Assembly: GCF_002899945.2 (NCBI RefSeq)
Contig: NZ_PPEG02000004.1
Location: 248,001 to 312,000 of the forward strand
Source: Chryseobacterium viscerum
Lineage (GTDB): Bacteria > Bacteroidota > Bacteroidia > Flavobacteriales > Weeksellaceae
Reading direction: 5' to 3'
Length of the DNA stretch: 64,000 nt
Below the pieces are notes generated by a model. It was given only the letters and a program-made list of their open reading frames with translations, had not been told where the DNA came from and did no database searches. Position numbers and translations under genes: made by a program. Positions 52,045-61,497 of this stretch are shown here, piece by piece (the stretch's first letter is position 1; the number at the start of each line of letters is the position of its first letter).

Positions 52045-52815
52045 GTGTTAAAGACGATAATTAATTTAGAACCTGGAAAAAAAGTGTATTTTGCTTCAGA
52101 TCAGCACTTTGGTGCTCCTACGCCGAAGGAGAGCAAGGTGCGTGAGGATAAATTTATACGTTGGATGGATGAGATCAAAGAAGATGCTCAGGTTTTGTTT
52201 TTAATGGGTGATCTTTTTGATTTCTGGCATGAATGGAAACATGTTATTCCTAAAGGATATGTCCGGGTGCTTGGGAAAATTGCAGAGCTTAAAGACAGAG
52301 GAATTCATATTTATTTCTTTGTTGGAAACCATGATCTGTGGATGAAAGATTATCTGGAAGAGGAGATAGGATGTACTGTTTTTTATCAGAAACAATATTT
52401 TGAAATGGGAGGGAAGCAGTTTCTGCTGGCACATGGAGATGGATTGGGACCTGGAGACAAAGGATATAAAAGAATGAAGAAATTATTCACCAATCCTGTG
52501 GCACAGTGGTTTTTCAAATGGCTTCATCCTGATATTGCAATGAAAGTTGCACTCTACCTTTCTCAAAAAAATAAAATGATTTCCGGAGAAGAAGACAAAG
52601 CTTTCCTGGGAGAAGATAAAGAGTTTCTGATTATTTATTCCAAAGAAAAGCTGAAGACCCAGAAGATCGATTACTTTATCTATGGGCACAGACATCTGCC
52701 TATGGTGCTGGATCTGGAACAGAATTCAAAATATATCAATCTTGGAGACTGGATTTCCTATTTTACTTATGGGGTTTTCGAAAAGGACTTTGAACTGAAG
52801 ACTTTTGAAAAATAA
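52045..52815 (+). CDS. UDP-2,3-diacylglucosamine diphosphatase-like (LpxH family)
   Basis: 256 aa starting with a GTG (52045) or the TTG next to it; the first ATG lies after the metal motif, so a non-ATG start is needed. Calcineurin-like phosphoesterase motifs: SDQHFG, GDLFDFWHEW, GNHDLW, LLAHGDGLGPGD, YGHRHLP. In lipid A synthesis LpxH removes UMP from UDP-2,3-diacylglucosamine at the inner membrane. It is 23 bases after queD and probably cotranscribed. Confidence 0.9.
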   Translation: MLKTIINLEPGKKVYFASDQHFGAPTPKESKVREDKFIRWMDEIKEDAQVLFLMGDLFDFWHEWKHVIPKGYVRVLGKIAELKDRGIHIYFFVGNHDLWMKDYLEEEIGCTVFYQKQYFEMGGKQFLLAHGDGLGPGDKGYKRMKKLFTNPVAQWFFKWLHPDIAMKVALYLSQKNKMISGEEDKAFLGEDKEFLIIYSKEKLKTQKIDYFIYGHRHLPMVLDLEQNSKYINLGDWISYFTYGVFEKDFELKTFEK

Positions 52816-52826
52816 AGCAAAAAAAA

Positions 52827-52848
52827 ATTACCCCTAAAAAGAGGTAAT
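52827..52848 (+). terminator. Terminator after the lpxH-like gene
   Basis: ATTACCCCT (52827-52835) / AGAGGTAAT (52840-52848) with one mismatch, T-rich tail. Confidence 0.65.
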
Positions 52849-53011
52849 CTTCGAATGGGCCGAAACCGATTCTTGTTTTTAATCCATATTCCAAATAAAT
52901 ACTTGCAATAAGTCGACCAAAATAGATTTGATACATTAAAAAATTATTAAATAACATTGTTTTATCTTTATAATTGCTTCATAGTGAGGGAGTAATAAGC
53001 TCAAAAAGTTT

Positions 53012-54004
53012 ATGGAATTGAAAAATATATTCAACATACAGACTGAACAGGATTTTCTGAATGCATCATTGAAAACATTTCGATATCAATATGAAAATAT
53101 TGAAATATACAGGAAATTTGTAGACTTTCTGAAGGTGAATCCTGATGAGGTAGACAGCTTGGTGAAAATTCCGTTTTTGCCAATAGAAATGTTTAAAAAC
53201 CATCTGATTCTGGATAAAAATGTGAGTACAGATTTGTTTTTTCAAAGTTCAGGAACCACACAGATGAATCTTTCAAAGCATTTTATTGCAGATCCGGAAC
53301 TTTATGAAGAGAGTATTTATAAAAGCTTTGAACAGTTTATAGGAAAACCTGAAGAGTTTATTTTCCTGGGATTACTTCCTAGTTATCTGGAAAAACAGAA
53401 CTCATCACTTATTTATATGGTGGATTATCTTATGAAAAAATCGGCTAAGCCGGAAAATGGATATTTCCTTTATAACCATTCTGAACTCTTTGACCTTTTG
53501 AACACATTACAGGATAAAAAGGTCATTCTCTTTGGAGTTTCTTTTGCTCTTCTTGACTTTTTAGACTATTGTCATTCTGAACAAAGGGAAGAATCCCTAA
53601 ACTTTCCAGAAAATTTAATAGTGATTGAAACCGGAGGAATGAAGGGGCGAAAAGAAGAAATGACCAAAGATGAATTGCTGAAAATCTTGCAGAATGGTCT
53701 TAAAACAGAAAAGATTTATTCTGAATATTCTATGACGGAACTGCTTTCACAGGCTTATTCACTTGGAAAGAATGAATATAAATGTCCAAACTGGATGAGA
53801 ATCATGGTTCGGAATGCAGAAGACCCTTTGGCTTATGAAAAAGAAGGAAGAACGGGGGCTATTAATATCATTGATCTTGCCAATACCCATTCTTGCTCAT
53901 TTATTGCAACACAGGATCTTGGGAAAATAGAAGGGGATAAGTTTCAGGTATTAGGAAGGATAGATCACTCTGATATCAGAGGATGCAGCCTATTGGTAAG
54001 CTAG
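53012..54004 (+). CDS. LuxE/PaaK-like acyltransferase
   Basis: 330 aa. N-terminal ASLKTFRYQYENIEIYRKFVDFL, adenylate/acyl-binding SSGTT (FFQSSGTTQMN at about 74-83), LGLLPSYLEKQNSSLIYMVDYL, GGMKGRKEEM and EYSMTELLSQAY. LuxE-type proteins transfer acyl groups via an active-site Cys or Ser; partner unknown. An internal stretch CHSEQREESLNFPE (about 189-202) is encoded by a dispersed repeat that has inserted in frame. Confidence 0.85.
   Translation: MELKNIFNIQTEQDFLNASLKTFRYQYENIEIYRKFVDFLKVNPDEVDSLVKIPFLPIEMFKNHLILDKNVSTDLFFQSSGTTQMNLSKHFIADPELYEESIYKSFEQFIGKPEEFIFLGLLPSYLEKQNSSLIYMVDYLMKKSAKPENGYFLYNHSELFDLLNTLQDKKVILFGVSFALLDFLDYCHSEQREESLNFPENLIVIETGGMKGRKEEMTKDELLKILQNGLKTEKIYSEYSMTELLSQAYSLGKNEYKCPNWMRIMVRNAEDPLAYEKEGRTGAINIIDLANTHSCSFIATQDLGKIEGDKFQVLGRIDHSDIRGCSLLVS
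53571..53603. repeat. Dispersed repeat inserted in frame in the LuxE-like gene
   Basis: GTCATTCTGAACAAAGGGAA-GAATCCC is the common prokaryotic repeat that encodes CHSEQREES in one frame. It keeps the reading frame and encodes part of a probable surface loop of the protein. Confidence 0.65.
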
Positions 54005-54113
54005 GAAAAAGGATAGATCACTTGTGAATTTTATCCGTGAAGTGAAAATAGCATTTAGCACAATTCACTGTTGACTTGATAAAATAAAAATTCACCATTG
54101 TACAATTATATCA

Positions 54114-54659
54114 ATGATCAAAATAGAAGAACTTACACATGCCTACATCCATGCCCATTGCGATTTTGAAAAAGAGATCGTACTGACTAATTATTTTCAG
54201 GCAGATTGGGAAGCGGATATACTGACCATCGATTCAGAAGGTGGAAGTCATGAAATAGAGATCAAGCTGTCAAAAAGTGATTTTAAAAATGATTTCAAAA
54301 AATCATATCTCAATAAAGATACCGGAGAAAAATTTCTGAAGCACGATAAAATTTCCTGTGGGGACTATATCTGTAATGCTTTCAGCTTTTTGCTCCCGAT
54401 GGGAATGGTAGATGCTGCTCTTATCCCTGAGCATTGCGGGATTATCGAATTTTACCATAATGTAGATACCTGGGAAACTGAATTTTACCTTATCCGCCAG
54501 CCTAAAAAGCTTCACGAAGATTCTTATTGGAAACTGAATGATAAAGACCTTTTTATCAGAAAAATGGCACTCAATCTCCTCCAGCGTAAGATGGAAATAA
54601 AAGGAAAACAAGAAGAACTCATCTTCAAAAACCCTTTTGACATCAAAAAAATAAAATAA
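54114..54659 (+). CDS. MmcB-like / PD-(D/E)XK-type hypothetical protein
   Basis: 181 aa. WEADILTIDSEGGSHEIEIKLSKSDFKNDFKK (residues about 30-61) has the D-x(n)-E-x-K spacing of PD-(D/E)XK nucleases, and HDKISCGDYICNAFSFLLPMGMVDAALIPEHCGIIEFYH fits MmcB-like DNA-repair proteins. The rest is helical. Possible repair nuclease; function not known. Confidence 0.6.
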   Translation: MIKIEELTHAYIHAHCDFEKEIVLTNYFQADWEADILTIDSEGGSHEIEIKLSKSDFKNDFKKSYLNKDTGEKFLKHDKISCGDYICNAFSFLLPMGMVDAALIPEHCGIIEFYHNVDTWETEFYLIRQPKKLHEDSYWKLNDKDLFIRKMALNLLQRKMEIKGKQEELIFKNPFDIKKIK

Positions 54660-54834
54660 AGATGATTTTCTATTTTTAAATTTTGAGAATGCAAAGGTGG
54701 AACCAATGAAAATGATTCTTACTAAGCTGGTGTATTACTAGTTTCATCAGTGGCATAGTCGTTACCACTTTAAATAAAAATCCTTCTTCATAAAAACTTT
54801 GTGTTTACAAAAAACTCAAGAACAGAAAAATAAA

Positions 54835-54860
54835 AAAATCCTGCCGCCTGACAGGATTTT
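54835..54860 (-). terminator. Terminator of aqpZ
   Basis: AAAATCCTG (54835-54843) / CAGGATTTT (54852-54860), T-tract on the minus-strand side; aqpZ ends at 54884. Confidence 0.8.
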
Positions 54861-54883
54861 ATACTTGATTATTATTTTTAAAA

Positions 54884-55603
54884 TTAATCTGCGATTTCTG
54901 CAGTGTCTCTCTGAAGTAAGAACTTGTAGATCAATCCTCCTACAACTCCTCCTAAGATAGGAGCTACCCAGAACAGCCAAAGCTGTGACATGGCAATTCC
55001 TCCCATGAAGACTGCTTGTGAAAGCGATCTTGCAGGGTTTACAGAAGTATTTGTAATCGGAATAGAGATCAGGTGGATCAAAGTAAGTGCAAGACCGATA
55101 GCAAGACCGGCAAACTTACCATTGGCCCACTTATCCGTAGCTCCCATGATTACGATAAGGAAGAAAGCGGTTAATAAAAACTCAGCCAGGAATGCAGCCC
55201 CCATGCTGAAAGCCTTTCCGTTGTAAACGGCCTCTCCGTAGAAGTTGGTGGCGAAATCTCCGGGTTTTGAGAATTCCACTGCTCCTGCTCCGTTAAGGAT
55301 TGTATACAGACATCCTGCAGCAACAATTGCTCCCAGACACTGGGCTACAATGTAAGGGATAAGATCTTTGGCAGGAAATCTTCCCCCTGCTAAAAGTCCA
55401 AAAGAAACTGCGGGATTAAAATGTCCTCCTGAGATATGTCCTACAGCGTAAGCCATAGTAAGAACAGTAAGACCGAAGGCCAAGGCAACTCCTAAAAGTC
55501 CGATGCCAATGTCTGGAACACCAGCTGCGAAAACAGCGCTTCCACAACCTCCGAAAACAAGCCAAAATGTGCCGAAAAATTCAGCGAAAAGTTTTTTTAT
55601 CAT
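54884..55603 (-). CDS. aqpZ: Aquaporin Z (MIP family water channel)
   Basis: 239 aa with six transmembrane helices and two NPA boxes: [11 protein letters not shown] and [12 protein letters not shown]-terminus [20 protein letters not shown] typical of AqpZ. The R of NPARS belongs to the selectivity filter. Water channel of the inner membrane. Terminator on the same strand follows. Confidence 0.95.
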   Translation of the reverse strand: MIKKLFAEFFGTFWLVFGGCGSAVFAAGVPDIGIGLLGVALAFGLTVLTMAYAVGHISGGHFNPAVSFGLLAGGRFPAKDLIPYIVAQCLGAIVAAGCLYTILNGAGAVEFSKPGDFATNFYGEAVYNGKAFSMGAAFLAEFLLTAFFLIVIMGATDKWANGKFAGLAIGLALTLIHLISIPITNTSVNPARSLSQAVFMGGIAMSQLWLFWVAPILGGVVGGLIYKFLLQRDTAEIAD

Positions 55604-55819
55604 GTTGTTTATTGTTTAATGTATCTCAAATGTAAAATTTAAATCTTAAAGTAAAAAGTTAAAACTGAAAAAATATTTCAAAAAAGTGGGAACAAAAATT
55701 ATAAAATCAATAATTTGGTGTGAAGTTTGTTTGGGATTTATTTAAAGAGTGTTATAGTCGGTTTTGGAAGAGATAACATAAATGTTTTATCTTTCATTTG
55801 TAATTTTAAAGGATGGTGA

Positions 55820-56440
55820 ATGAGAAAGTTTTTTTGTGTGGTCTTCGTACCTTTTATTTATAGTTTACACGATTCGCAGACGGCAAAGAAATCTTTTCCC
55901 TGCTATGATTTTGCTACTGTATTGAAGGTGGAGCCTACACCACTTTATAAACCTCATCTTGATGCCTCAAAGAGTTTCGGAATACAGCTTCTGAAAGATT
56001 CCAAAACAGTACAGAAGTATATCAATAATGGGAAATTCCACAAAATAAAAAAGACCAGTAAAGGATATCAGATCCAGAGACTTGATTACAGCAGGGCTTA
56101 TATGGTTTCAAAAGCAAAAGCTACTTTGGAGAAAATAGGTTCAAAGTTCAGTAAAGACACAAAAGGAGGTACATTCACCGTTTCGTCCATCACCAGAACC
56201 CTTGAAGACCAGTGCAGACTGAGAAGAGTAAACTTTAATGCCTCACTAGGGATTAGTTCTCATAATTACGGCAACTCTTTTGATATTTCTTATATAAGAT
56301 TCAACAACGTTCTGAAGTACAATCCAAAAATGGAAGCTGCTCTTGAAAAGGTATTGAAGTACTATGAAAAGGCCGGTAGAATCTATTATATCAAAGAAAG
56401 ACAGCAGAGCTGTTATCATATTACGGTGAAAAATTATTAA
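55820..56440 (+). CDS. DUF5715 / peptidase M15-like exported protein
   Basis: 206 aa with a signal-like N-terminus (MRKFFCVVFVPFIYSLHDSQ). The C-terminal half has VSSITRTLEDQCRLRR and the zinc-binding-type motif SSHNYGNSFDISY plus YHIT near the end, which follow the H-x6-D ... H pattern of M15 D,D-peptidases. Likely cell-wall peptidase fold acting in the periplasm; activity inferred. Confidence 0.75.
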   Translation: MRKFFCVVFVPFIYSLHDSQTAKKSFPCYDFATVLKVEPTPLYKPHLDASKSFGIQLLKDSKTVQKYINNGKFHKIKKTSKGYQIQRLDYSRAYMVSKAKATLEKIGSKFSKDTKGGTFTVSSITRTLEDQCRLRRVNFNASLGISSHNYGNSFDISYIRFNNVLKYNPKMEAALEKVLKYYEKAGRIYYIKERQQSCYHITVKNY

Positions 56441-56497
56441 TAAAAATCTTCTTGCATAGCATATTTAGTTTATATACTTTTATACAACCAAAAAACT

Positions 56498-57286
56498 ATG
56501 CTTATGACAACATTAAACATTGTAGACTACATGCTTCCTGTGGAAGAATGTAGAACTGCAGCAGGTGAGTGGAAAGCTCGCTTTTCTGATTTTTCCAAAA
56601 TTCAGAGTCTTATTCCCACCAATTATGTTTTTAGAATTTCCAGAGAACACCTTGAATGGATGAAAGGTTTTGAGGAATATAAAGAATTTTGTTCAGCGAT
56701 AGGGGTGTATAAAGAGCGTTTGATTATGATTCTTTATCCTATGAATGATAAGGGAACAAAAATAGACTTAAGAGAATACCCATACAGCTTTCTTACCGAA
56801 CTGGAGAAAGACGTGAGGCTTCAGGAAATCCAGGAATATACTGTTGTTAAAAATGCAGTTCTTTCCAAAAGTCTTGAAAAAACAGAGAAAGATTCCAATA
56901 TGTCTTTTCCTATATCCAGTACGCCGATTCTTGAACAGGATATTGCAGTAAATGCTATTGAGCGTTGGAGAAATGAAGGTATGGATTGGTTTTACAAAGA
57001 ATGTGGACAAGATAAAGGAAGCGGAATTTTCAGAAAATTCTATGTTCCTACAGCAGACCTTTGTCTTTCAGATGAAAACCTAACAAGTATTACCTGCTCT
57101 TTTGGCCTTAAATACAATGATATTTATGGAAAAATGCTGGTAACCCTTATTTTTATCTCTTTCATTGAAAACCCTAAGAGCAATACAGTGGCTGGGGCGC
57201 AGACCATTTCAAATACCTATGACTGGGCAAAACCATGTCCTCCTATCTGCCGTATACCGGATGTAGATGTTGGATGTGAATTTTAA
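56498..57286 (+). CDS. Hypothetical protein
   Basis: 262 aa beginning MLMTTLNIVDYMLPVEECRTAAGEWKARF. No family recognised. Two parts: an N-terminal helical section with LEWMKGFEEYKEFCSAIG, and a C-terminal one with NAIERWRNEGMDWFYKECGQDKGSGIF and a cysteine/proline-rich end CPPICRIPDVDVGCEF. It lies 17 bases before the membrane protein gene at 57304, so it may belong to the same transcript as the two-component genes. Confidence 0.7.
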   Translation: MLMTTLNIVDYMLPVEECRTAAGEWKARFSDFSKIQSLIPTNYVFRISREHLEWMKGFEEYKEFCSAIGVYKERLIMILYPMNDKGTKIDLREYPYSFLTELEKDVRLQEIQEYTVVKNAVLSKSLEKTEKDSNMSFPISSTPILEQDIAVNAIERWRNEGMDWFYKECGQDKGSGIFRKFYVPTADLCLSDENLTSITCSFGLKYNDIYGKMLVTLIFISFIENPKSNTVAGAQTISNTYDWAKPCPPICRIPDVDVGCEF

Positions 57287-57303
57287 AATAATATACTCAA
57301 GGA

Positions 57304-57927
57304 ATGGCCGAACTTTATAAGGTAATTTTATTCCTGAATTATGGACTGCTTCTATCTGTTATACTTTTGGGAGCAGCAAAATATCGCATATTGAATTCTA
57401 AAGAAAAGCAGTATTTTTATTGTATTGCTTTTCTTTTTTTTATTGAACTCCTGAATCTGGTATTGCCCTATGTCTTCAGGCTGAATGATACTTCATTTCT
57501 ATATCCCTTCTACATTGCCGGGGAATTTTTTCTGCTGACAGGATTATTTATCAGAAAACTGGATGGGCCAAAATTTGTTCTTGGTCTTATGGGTTCACTA
57601 GCGGTGGCTTTTATGATCTCGAAATATGGATTTGATTACCCTTCCAATGCTGATATTGCGAAAGTAGTTTCCAATATTATAATCATTTGCCTTTCCGGGT
57701 TTATGCTGATCCGTGAGATTAAAAATACGTCTGCACAGAACCGTTTTCTTCTCGTAGATGCCAGTATTTTTTTCTATTATTCTGTTTCAGTGTTTATCTT
57801 TATCATCCAGCACCAGATAGCCAACCTTTCAGAAAACGACTATTATATTATTCTCAGTGCCAATAATATTCTTTCGAGTATTTTGTACTGTTCATTTTTA
57901 TATACATTTATCAAATTAAAGAAGTAA
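57304..57927 (+). CDS. Integral membrane protein, possible sensor partner
   Basis: 207 aa with about six or seven hydrophobic segments (LNYGLLLSVILLGAAKY, FYCIAFLFFIELLNLVLPYV, YPFYIAGEFFLLTGLFI, FVLGLMGSLAVAFMI, FFYYSVSVFIFIIQHQIA, LSSILYCSFLYTFIKL). No domain beyond the membrane part. 14 bases before a histidine kinase with a TTG start, so it is probably the sensing or signal-relaying partner. Confidence 0.75.
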   Translation: MAELYKVILFLNYGLLLSVILLGAAKYRILNSKEKQYFYCIAFLFFIELLNLVLPYVFRLNDTSFLYPFYIAGEFFLLTGLFIRKLDGPKFVLGLMGSLAVAFMISKYGFDYPSNADIAKVVSNIIIICLSGFMLIREIKNTSAQNRFLLVDASIFFYYSVSVFIFIIQHQIANLSENDYYIILSANNILSSILYCSFLYTFIKLKK

Positions 57928-57941
57928 CTTTAAATATCAAT

Positions 57942-58709
57942 TTGCTTATTCTTATAATTGTTACCATAACAATTATAGTATCGTTTATTCTGCTTGCTTA
58001 CAGAGCTTTTATAACCAGAATTATTAAGGAGAAAAATGTACAGCATGAAGCGGAAGTTCTGCACCAGAAAAAATTAGTACTGGAAAACATTAAAGCCCAG
58101 GAAGAAGAAAGAAAAAGAATTGCAGTAATGATCCATGACGACATTGGAAACCGACTCAATATTCTTTCCTTATGGCTGAATAATCTTGATACCCAGGGTG
58201 ATGATCTGATCAAAAAAAATATCTATAGCCAGATGTCTTCCCTGATTGATGCTGCCAGAAGTATTTCTCATTCATTATATCCTGTAAATCTGGAATCGGT
58301 GGGGCTGGTTTTATATGTTGAAGAATTAATATCCAACCTTTCCCACAAAATTAATATTTCCCTGCAGGTAATGCCGGGATATGAAAAAAAAGATCTTTTT
58401 GTAGAAGTACAGCTGTACAGGATTATTCAGGAATTTACCACCAATGTGATCAAGCATTCAAATGCAACAGACCTTTGGATCTATATTAAAGATTATCCTG
58501 AAAATATGGCGGTCATTATTTCCGATAACGGACAAGGCTTCGAATATGAAGACGTAAAAAAAGGAATGGGAATTAAAAATATTGAATCCCGTATCAAATC
58601 TATGAATGCAACACACAAATGGAAAAAAACTTTTTCGAATAAAGGAAGTCGTTTAATCATAAAAATTCCAAAACATCATGAGTTCCCAAATCAAACTAGC
58701 ACTGATTGA
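57942..58709 (+). CDS. Sensor histidine kinase (NarL-type)
   Basis: 255 aa, one N-terminal transmembrane helix (LLILIIVTITIIVSFILLAY). Start is TTG at 57942; no in-frame ATG exists before the essential domain. HisKA_3 phosphoacceptor ERKRIAVMIHDDIGNRLNILSL (His about 64), HATPase: NVIKHSNATDLWIY, ISDNGQGFEY, GMGIKNIESRI. Its last 32 bases overlap the response regulator gene, so translation is coupled. Confidence 0.9.
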   Translation: MLILIIVTITIIVSFILLAYRAFITRIIKEKNVQHEAEVLHQKKLVLENIKAQEEERKRIAVMIHDDIGNRLNILSLWLNNLDTQGDDLIKKNIYSQMSSLIDAARSISHSLYPVNLESVGLVLYVEELISNLSHKINISLQVMPGYEKKDLFVEVQLYRIIQEFTTNVIKHSNATDLWIYIKDYPENMAVIISDNGQGFEYEDVKKGMGIKNIESRIKSMNATHKWKKTFSNKGSRLIIKIPKHHEFPNQTSTD

Positions 58710-59355
58710 TGATGAACAGCTGATCCTCGAAGGGGTAAAAATGTTGCTGTCCAATGAAAAAAATATATCGGTATGCCTTACCGCAGATAACGGCCCCGAT
58801 TTTATAGTAGACCTCGAAAAACTTTCAGAAGATGAATTTCCTGATATTGCTCTTGTAGATGTTCAGATGAAACCTATGAATGGCTTTGAACTGGTAGAAA
58901 TCTTAAAAGAAAAACATCCTGATCTTAAAATTATTATTCTATCATCCCATTATAAGACCTCTATCCTCGGATATATGGTGAAACTGGGAGTGTCAGCATT
59001 TCTTCCAAAAAACTCAAATAAAAAAACATTTATTGACGCCATTACGATGGTTGACAAAAACGGAGTTTTCTTTACAGCGGAAGATCATCAAATGCTGTTT
59101 ACGTACATGAACAGTACTGCCAAGAAAAATTCCCTTTTTGAGACAGAAGATGAGCTTTCCGAAAGAGAAAAAGATGTTGTAAAACTGATCTGTCAGGAGT
59201 TTACCAACAATGAAATAGGAGAAAAACTCTTTATCAGTCCCAGAACCGTAGAAAGTCACAGACAACGTATTCTGGAGAAGATAGGAGCAAAAAATACAGT
59301 AGGGATAGTTATTTATGCCATTGTCAACAATATTTACTCCCTTGAAAAAATATAA
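58678..59355 (+). CDS. NarL/FixJ-family response regulator
   Basis: 225 aa. Receiver domain: LALIDDEQLILEG and phosphoacceptor Asp in DIALVDVQMKPMNGFELV, LKIIILSSHYKTS, FLPKNSNKKTFIDAI. C-terminal LuxR HTH: LSEREKDVVKLICQEFTNNEIGEKLFISPRTVESHRQRI. Partner of the kinase it overlaps. Targets unknown; it is upstream of the Tle1-like gene but a strong terminator separates them. Confidence 0.93.
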   Translation: MSSQIKLALIDDEQLILEGVKMLLSNEKNISVCLTADNGPDFIVDLEKLSEDEFPDIALVDVQMKPMNGFELVEILKEKHPDLKIIILSSHYKTSILGYMVKLGVSAFLPKNSNKKTFIDAITMVDKNGVFFTAEDHQMLFTYMNSTAKKNSLFETEDELSEREKDVVKLICQEFTNNEIGEKLFISPRTVESHRQRILEKIGAKNTVGIVIYAIVNNIYSLEKI

Positions 59356-59359
59356 CTTG

Positions 59360-59379
59360 ATTCCGTAGAAATACGGAAT
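59360..59379 (+). terminator. Terminator after the response regulator
   Basis: ATTCCGTA (59360-59367) / TACGGAAT (59372-59379), loop GAAA, strong T-run. Confidence 0.88.
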
Positions 59380-59504
59380 TTTTTATTTAGTACTTTTCAC
59401 TCTAGTTAACCTTGCTTTTCTTCTGTTATTTTGAAATGTCTCTTTTAGGGATTTTAGTTGAAAAAAACACAAACAAGATCTGTAATAAAAATTAAAGTAA
59501 AAAC

Positions 59505-60857
59505 ATGAATGGCAGTAGAGTGATTTCCGTCGGGATTTTCTTCGACGGTACAGGAAATAATGGGGTAAATATTCTTTCACCGGACAAACCGCTGAATAAT
59601 AATGAAAGCTACTATGGCAACTTCACTAATATCTATAAATTATACAGTTTATTTATTGGTGATGAAAAAATATATATCGAAGGAATTGGAACTGTAGCAG
59701 GCAGTGAAGATAATAATTTTGCAATGGCAACATGTGCAAACCCACCGTACGGCAATGGATATTCTTCTGACGATAAGCTTCAGAAAGCAGAGGAATTTGT
59801 ACGGCAGATTGCTCTTGATCAGACAAAGGAATATCATTTTTATATCTATGGATTTGGCAGAGGAGGGATGCTGGCAAGAACTTTCTGCAACTATCTTTTA
59901 ACTTATTATTCTCTGGAAAATTGCAGGATAAAATTTTTAGGAGCTTTTGATACTGTAGAATCCAAGCCTTTCAATACTTATAATCTGAGCGTTCCTGTCC
60001 AGGTAGAGAATGCGTTGCACATCTGTGCAGTGAATGAGAGTCGGTTTTTTTTCCCGCTTACCGGTTTTTTTGAGAATTCAAAAGAAATGCAGGACCAGAA
60101 ATCTGAAAAGCAGTCATCAGTTTGGAAAGAAATCTTTGTACCCGGTGATCATGCAGATATAGGAGGCGGCTATCTGGAAGGGCCACAATCTGTTTATATT
60201 TCTACAGATTTCATGAATATTGATGATCTGCATAGTTATGTTTCAGATATCAGAAATGCAAAAACGAATGCTGAAGGAAATAAAATCTGGGACGCTTTGC
60301 TTTCCAGCTATGAAGTTGAAACAAAAGAAGGGCTTTCCCAGGCTTATGTATGCCGGGATAAAGTATACAATGATCTTTCAAAAGTATACGGAAAGCTCAT
60401 GATGGATGAGACCAATACAATATTGTCCATCTTCAGCACCGAAAGCGACGCCTATTTTGGAACAGATTATAATAAACATTCTTTTCTCAACCGTTTTTAT
60501 AGCAAAATGAAAGAATATATACAAGATCTTTCCATCAATAAAAAACCGATCTATGATTTCGGAAGATTTGCAGATTATACCCATATTTCTTCCAATTTTG
60601 GCTTATACAATGATATTTTCCAGAATAGAACGCCTCGGGAAATTAATATTGAACTGATCAATAACGGATTAAATGTTTCCAGCAGTACCTCTGTAGATCA
60701 GACCAGTGAAGCCAGGCTTTCCGTAGAACTTCATTTGCCGGAAGACAGCTTTGTAGCAGATTTTCTGTATGGAACAAGCGTTCCCAACAATGATATTTGG
60801 ATTCGTTCAATTTTAAAAACATCCTCCACTATCAAGTTAAATGGAATTAATAATTAG
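59505..60857 (+). CDS. Tle1/DUF2235-family lipase-like protein lacking the nucleophile Ser
   Basis: 450 aa of the DUF2235 family that includes T6SS phospholipase effectors Tle1. N-terminal ISVGIFFDGTGNNG and the aspartate/histidine motif FVPGDHADIGGGYLEG are kept. The nucleophile elbow, normally GxSxG, reads YGFGRGG (residues 115-121): Gly118, codon GGC at 59856-59858, one transition from AGC (Ser). Hence it should lack lipase activity unless another residue serves. No signal peptide. It could be an inactive effector or a structural homologue. No T6SS genes or immunity gene are seen beside it. Confidence 0.83.
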   Translation: MNGSRVISVGIFFDGTGNNGVNILSPDKPLNNNESYYGNFTNIYKLYSLFIGDEKIYIEGIGTVAGSEDNNFAMATCANPPYGNGYSSDDKLQKAEEFVRQIALDQTKEYHFYIYGFGRGGMLARTFCNYLLTYYSLENCRIKFLGAFDTVESKPFNTYNLSVPVQVENALHICAVNESRFFFPLTGFFENSKEMQDQKSEKQSSVWKEIFVPGDHADIGGGYLEGPQSVYISTDFMNIDDLHSYVSDIRNAKTNAEGNKIWDALLSSYEVETKEGLSQAYVCRDKVYNDLSKVYGKLMMDETNTILSIFSTESDAYFGTDYNKHSFLNRFYSKMKEYIQDLSINKKPIYDFGRFADYTHISSNFGLYNDIFQNRTPREINIELINNGLNVSSSTSVDQTSEARLSVELHLPEDSFVADFLYGTSVPNNDIWIRSILKTSSTIKLNGINN

Positions 60858-60891
60858 CGCTATCACTTCTCAGTTTTAAATTTAGGTTAGG

Positions 60892-60914
60892 GGACATCAT
60901 TCAGGTGTCTCCTT
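60892..60914 (+). terminator. Possible terminator after the Tle1-like gene
   Basis: GGGGACAT (about 60890-60898) pairs partly with GGTGTCTCC (60908-60914) with wobbles, then TTTTCTTTG. Weak. Confidence 0.4.
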
Positions 60915-61112
60915 TTCTTTGAATATATTGATTATCAATTAAGTAGAATTACTTAGTTTTAAATTTGGTACATTATACTGTAGTTTTTGGATTTTAATTC
61001 TCGTTATTTTGAACTGTTCATTTTATGAAGCTTCAAAATAAAAACAGGAATATAAGCGAAATATGAAAAGCCTTATATCCAATCATTCAATCACCCCAAA
61101 AACAAAATAACT

Positions 61113-61361
61113 ATGACAGTTTCAGCATGGCTTAAAAAAGCAAAAAAACTTTTAGAGACTTTTGAATACGAGATCAGTATCAAAAATGGCAGTAAAAAAA
61201 TGACTATGGCTCAGGCTACTAGTTTGAACGAATTGCAACATGAAATAGGATCTCACCACGGGATCAAGCAGGTAACCTACAAAGAGGGTGCACAAACCCT
61301 TGTAGAGATGATTGCAATGGTAGAATCGGGAAGAAAAACACCCCCGCTTACCGCTGGATAA
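61113..61361 (+). CDS. Hypothetical small protein
   Basis: 82 aa (MTVSAWLKKAKKLLETFEYEI ...). No family recognised. A compact helical/beta segment with ATSLNELQHEIGSHHGIKQVTYKEG. A clean terminator follows at 61391, supporting a separate transcription unit. Confidence 0.6.
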   Translation: MTVSAWLKKAKKLLETFEYEISIKNGSKKMTMAQATSLNELQHEIGSHHGIKQVTYKEGAQTLVEMIAMVESGRKTPPLTAG

Positions 61362-61390
61362 AAAATTTTATACATCAGTGACATTAAAGG

Positions 61391-61419
61391 AAAAAGCGAT
61401 CTAAAATAGGTCGCTTTTT
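61391..61419 (+). terminator. Terminator after the 82-aa gene
   Basis: AAAAAGCGA (61391-61399) / TCGCTTTTT (61411-61419), followed by T-tract. Confidence 0.8.
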
Positions 61420-61449
61420 TTATTTCTGGGCTATTCATTTCTTTTTACG

Positions 61450-61457
61450 TATTTTTG
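61450..61457 (+). promoter_or_regulatory. Predicted -7 element of the ABC-F gene
   Basis: TATTTTTG matches TAnnTTTG, 41 bases before the ATG at 61498. Confidence 0.5.
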
Positions 61458-61497
61458 CGGGCGAAAATTCATTATTCACTACTAATTATCAATTAAA

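Noticed and set aside
54303..54611. Minus-strand frame of 102 codons under the MmcB-like gene
   Set aside because: Antisense shadow; the plus-strand frame has the recognisable motif.
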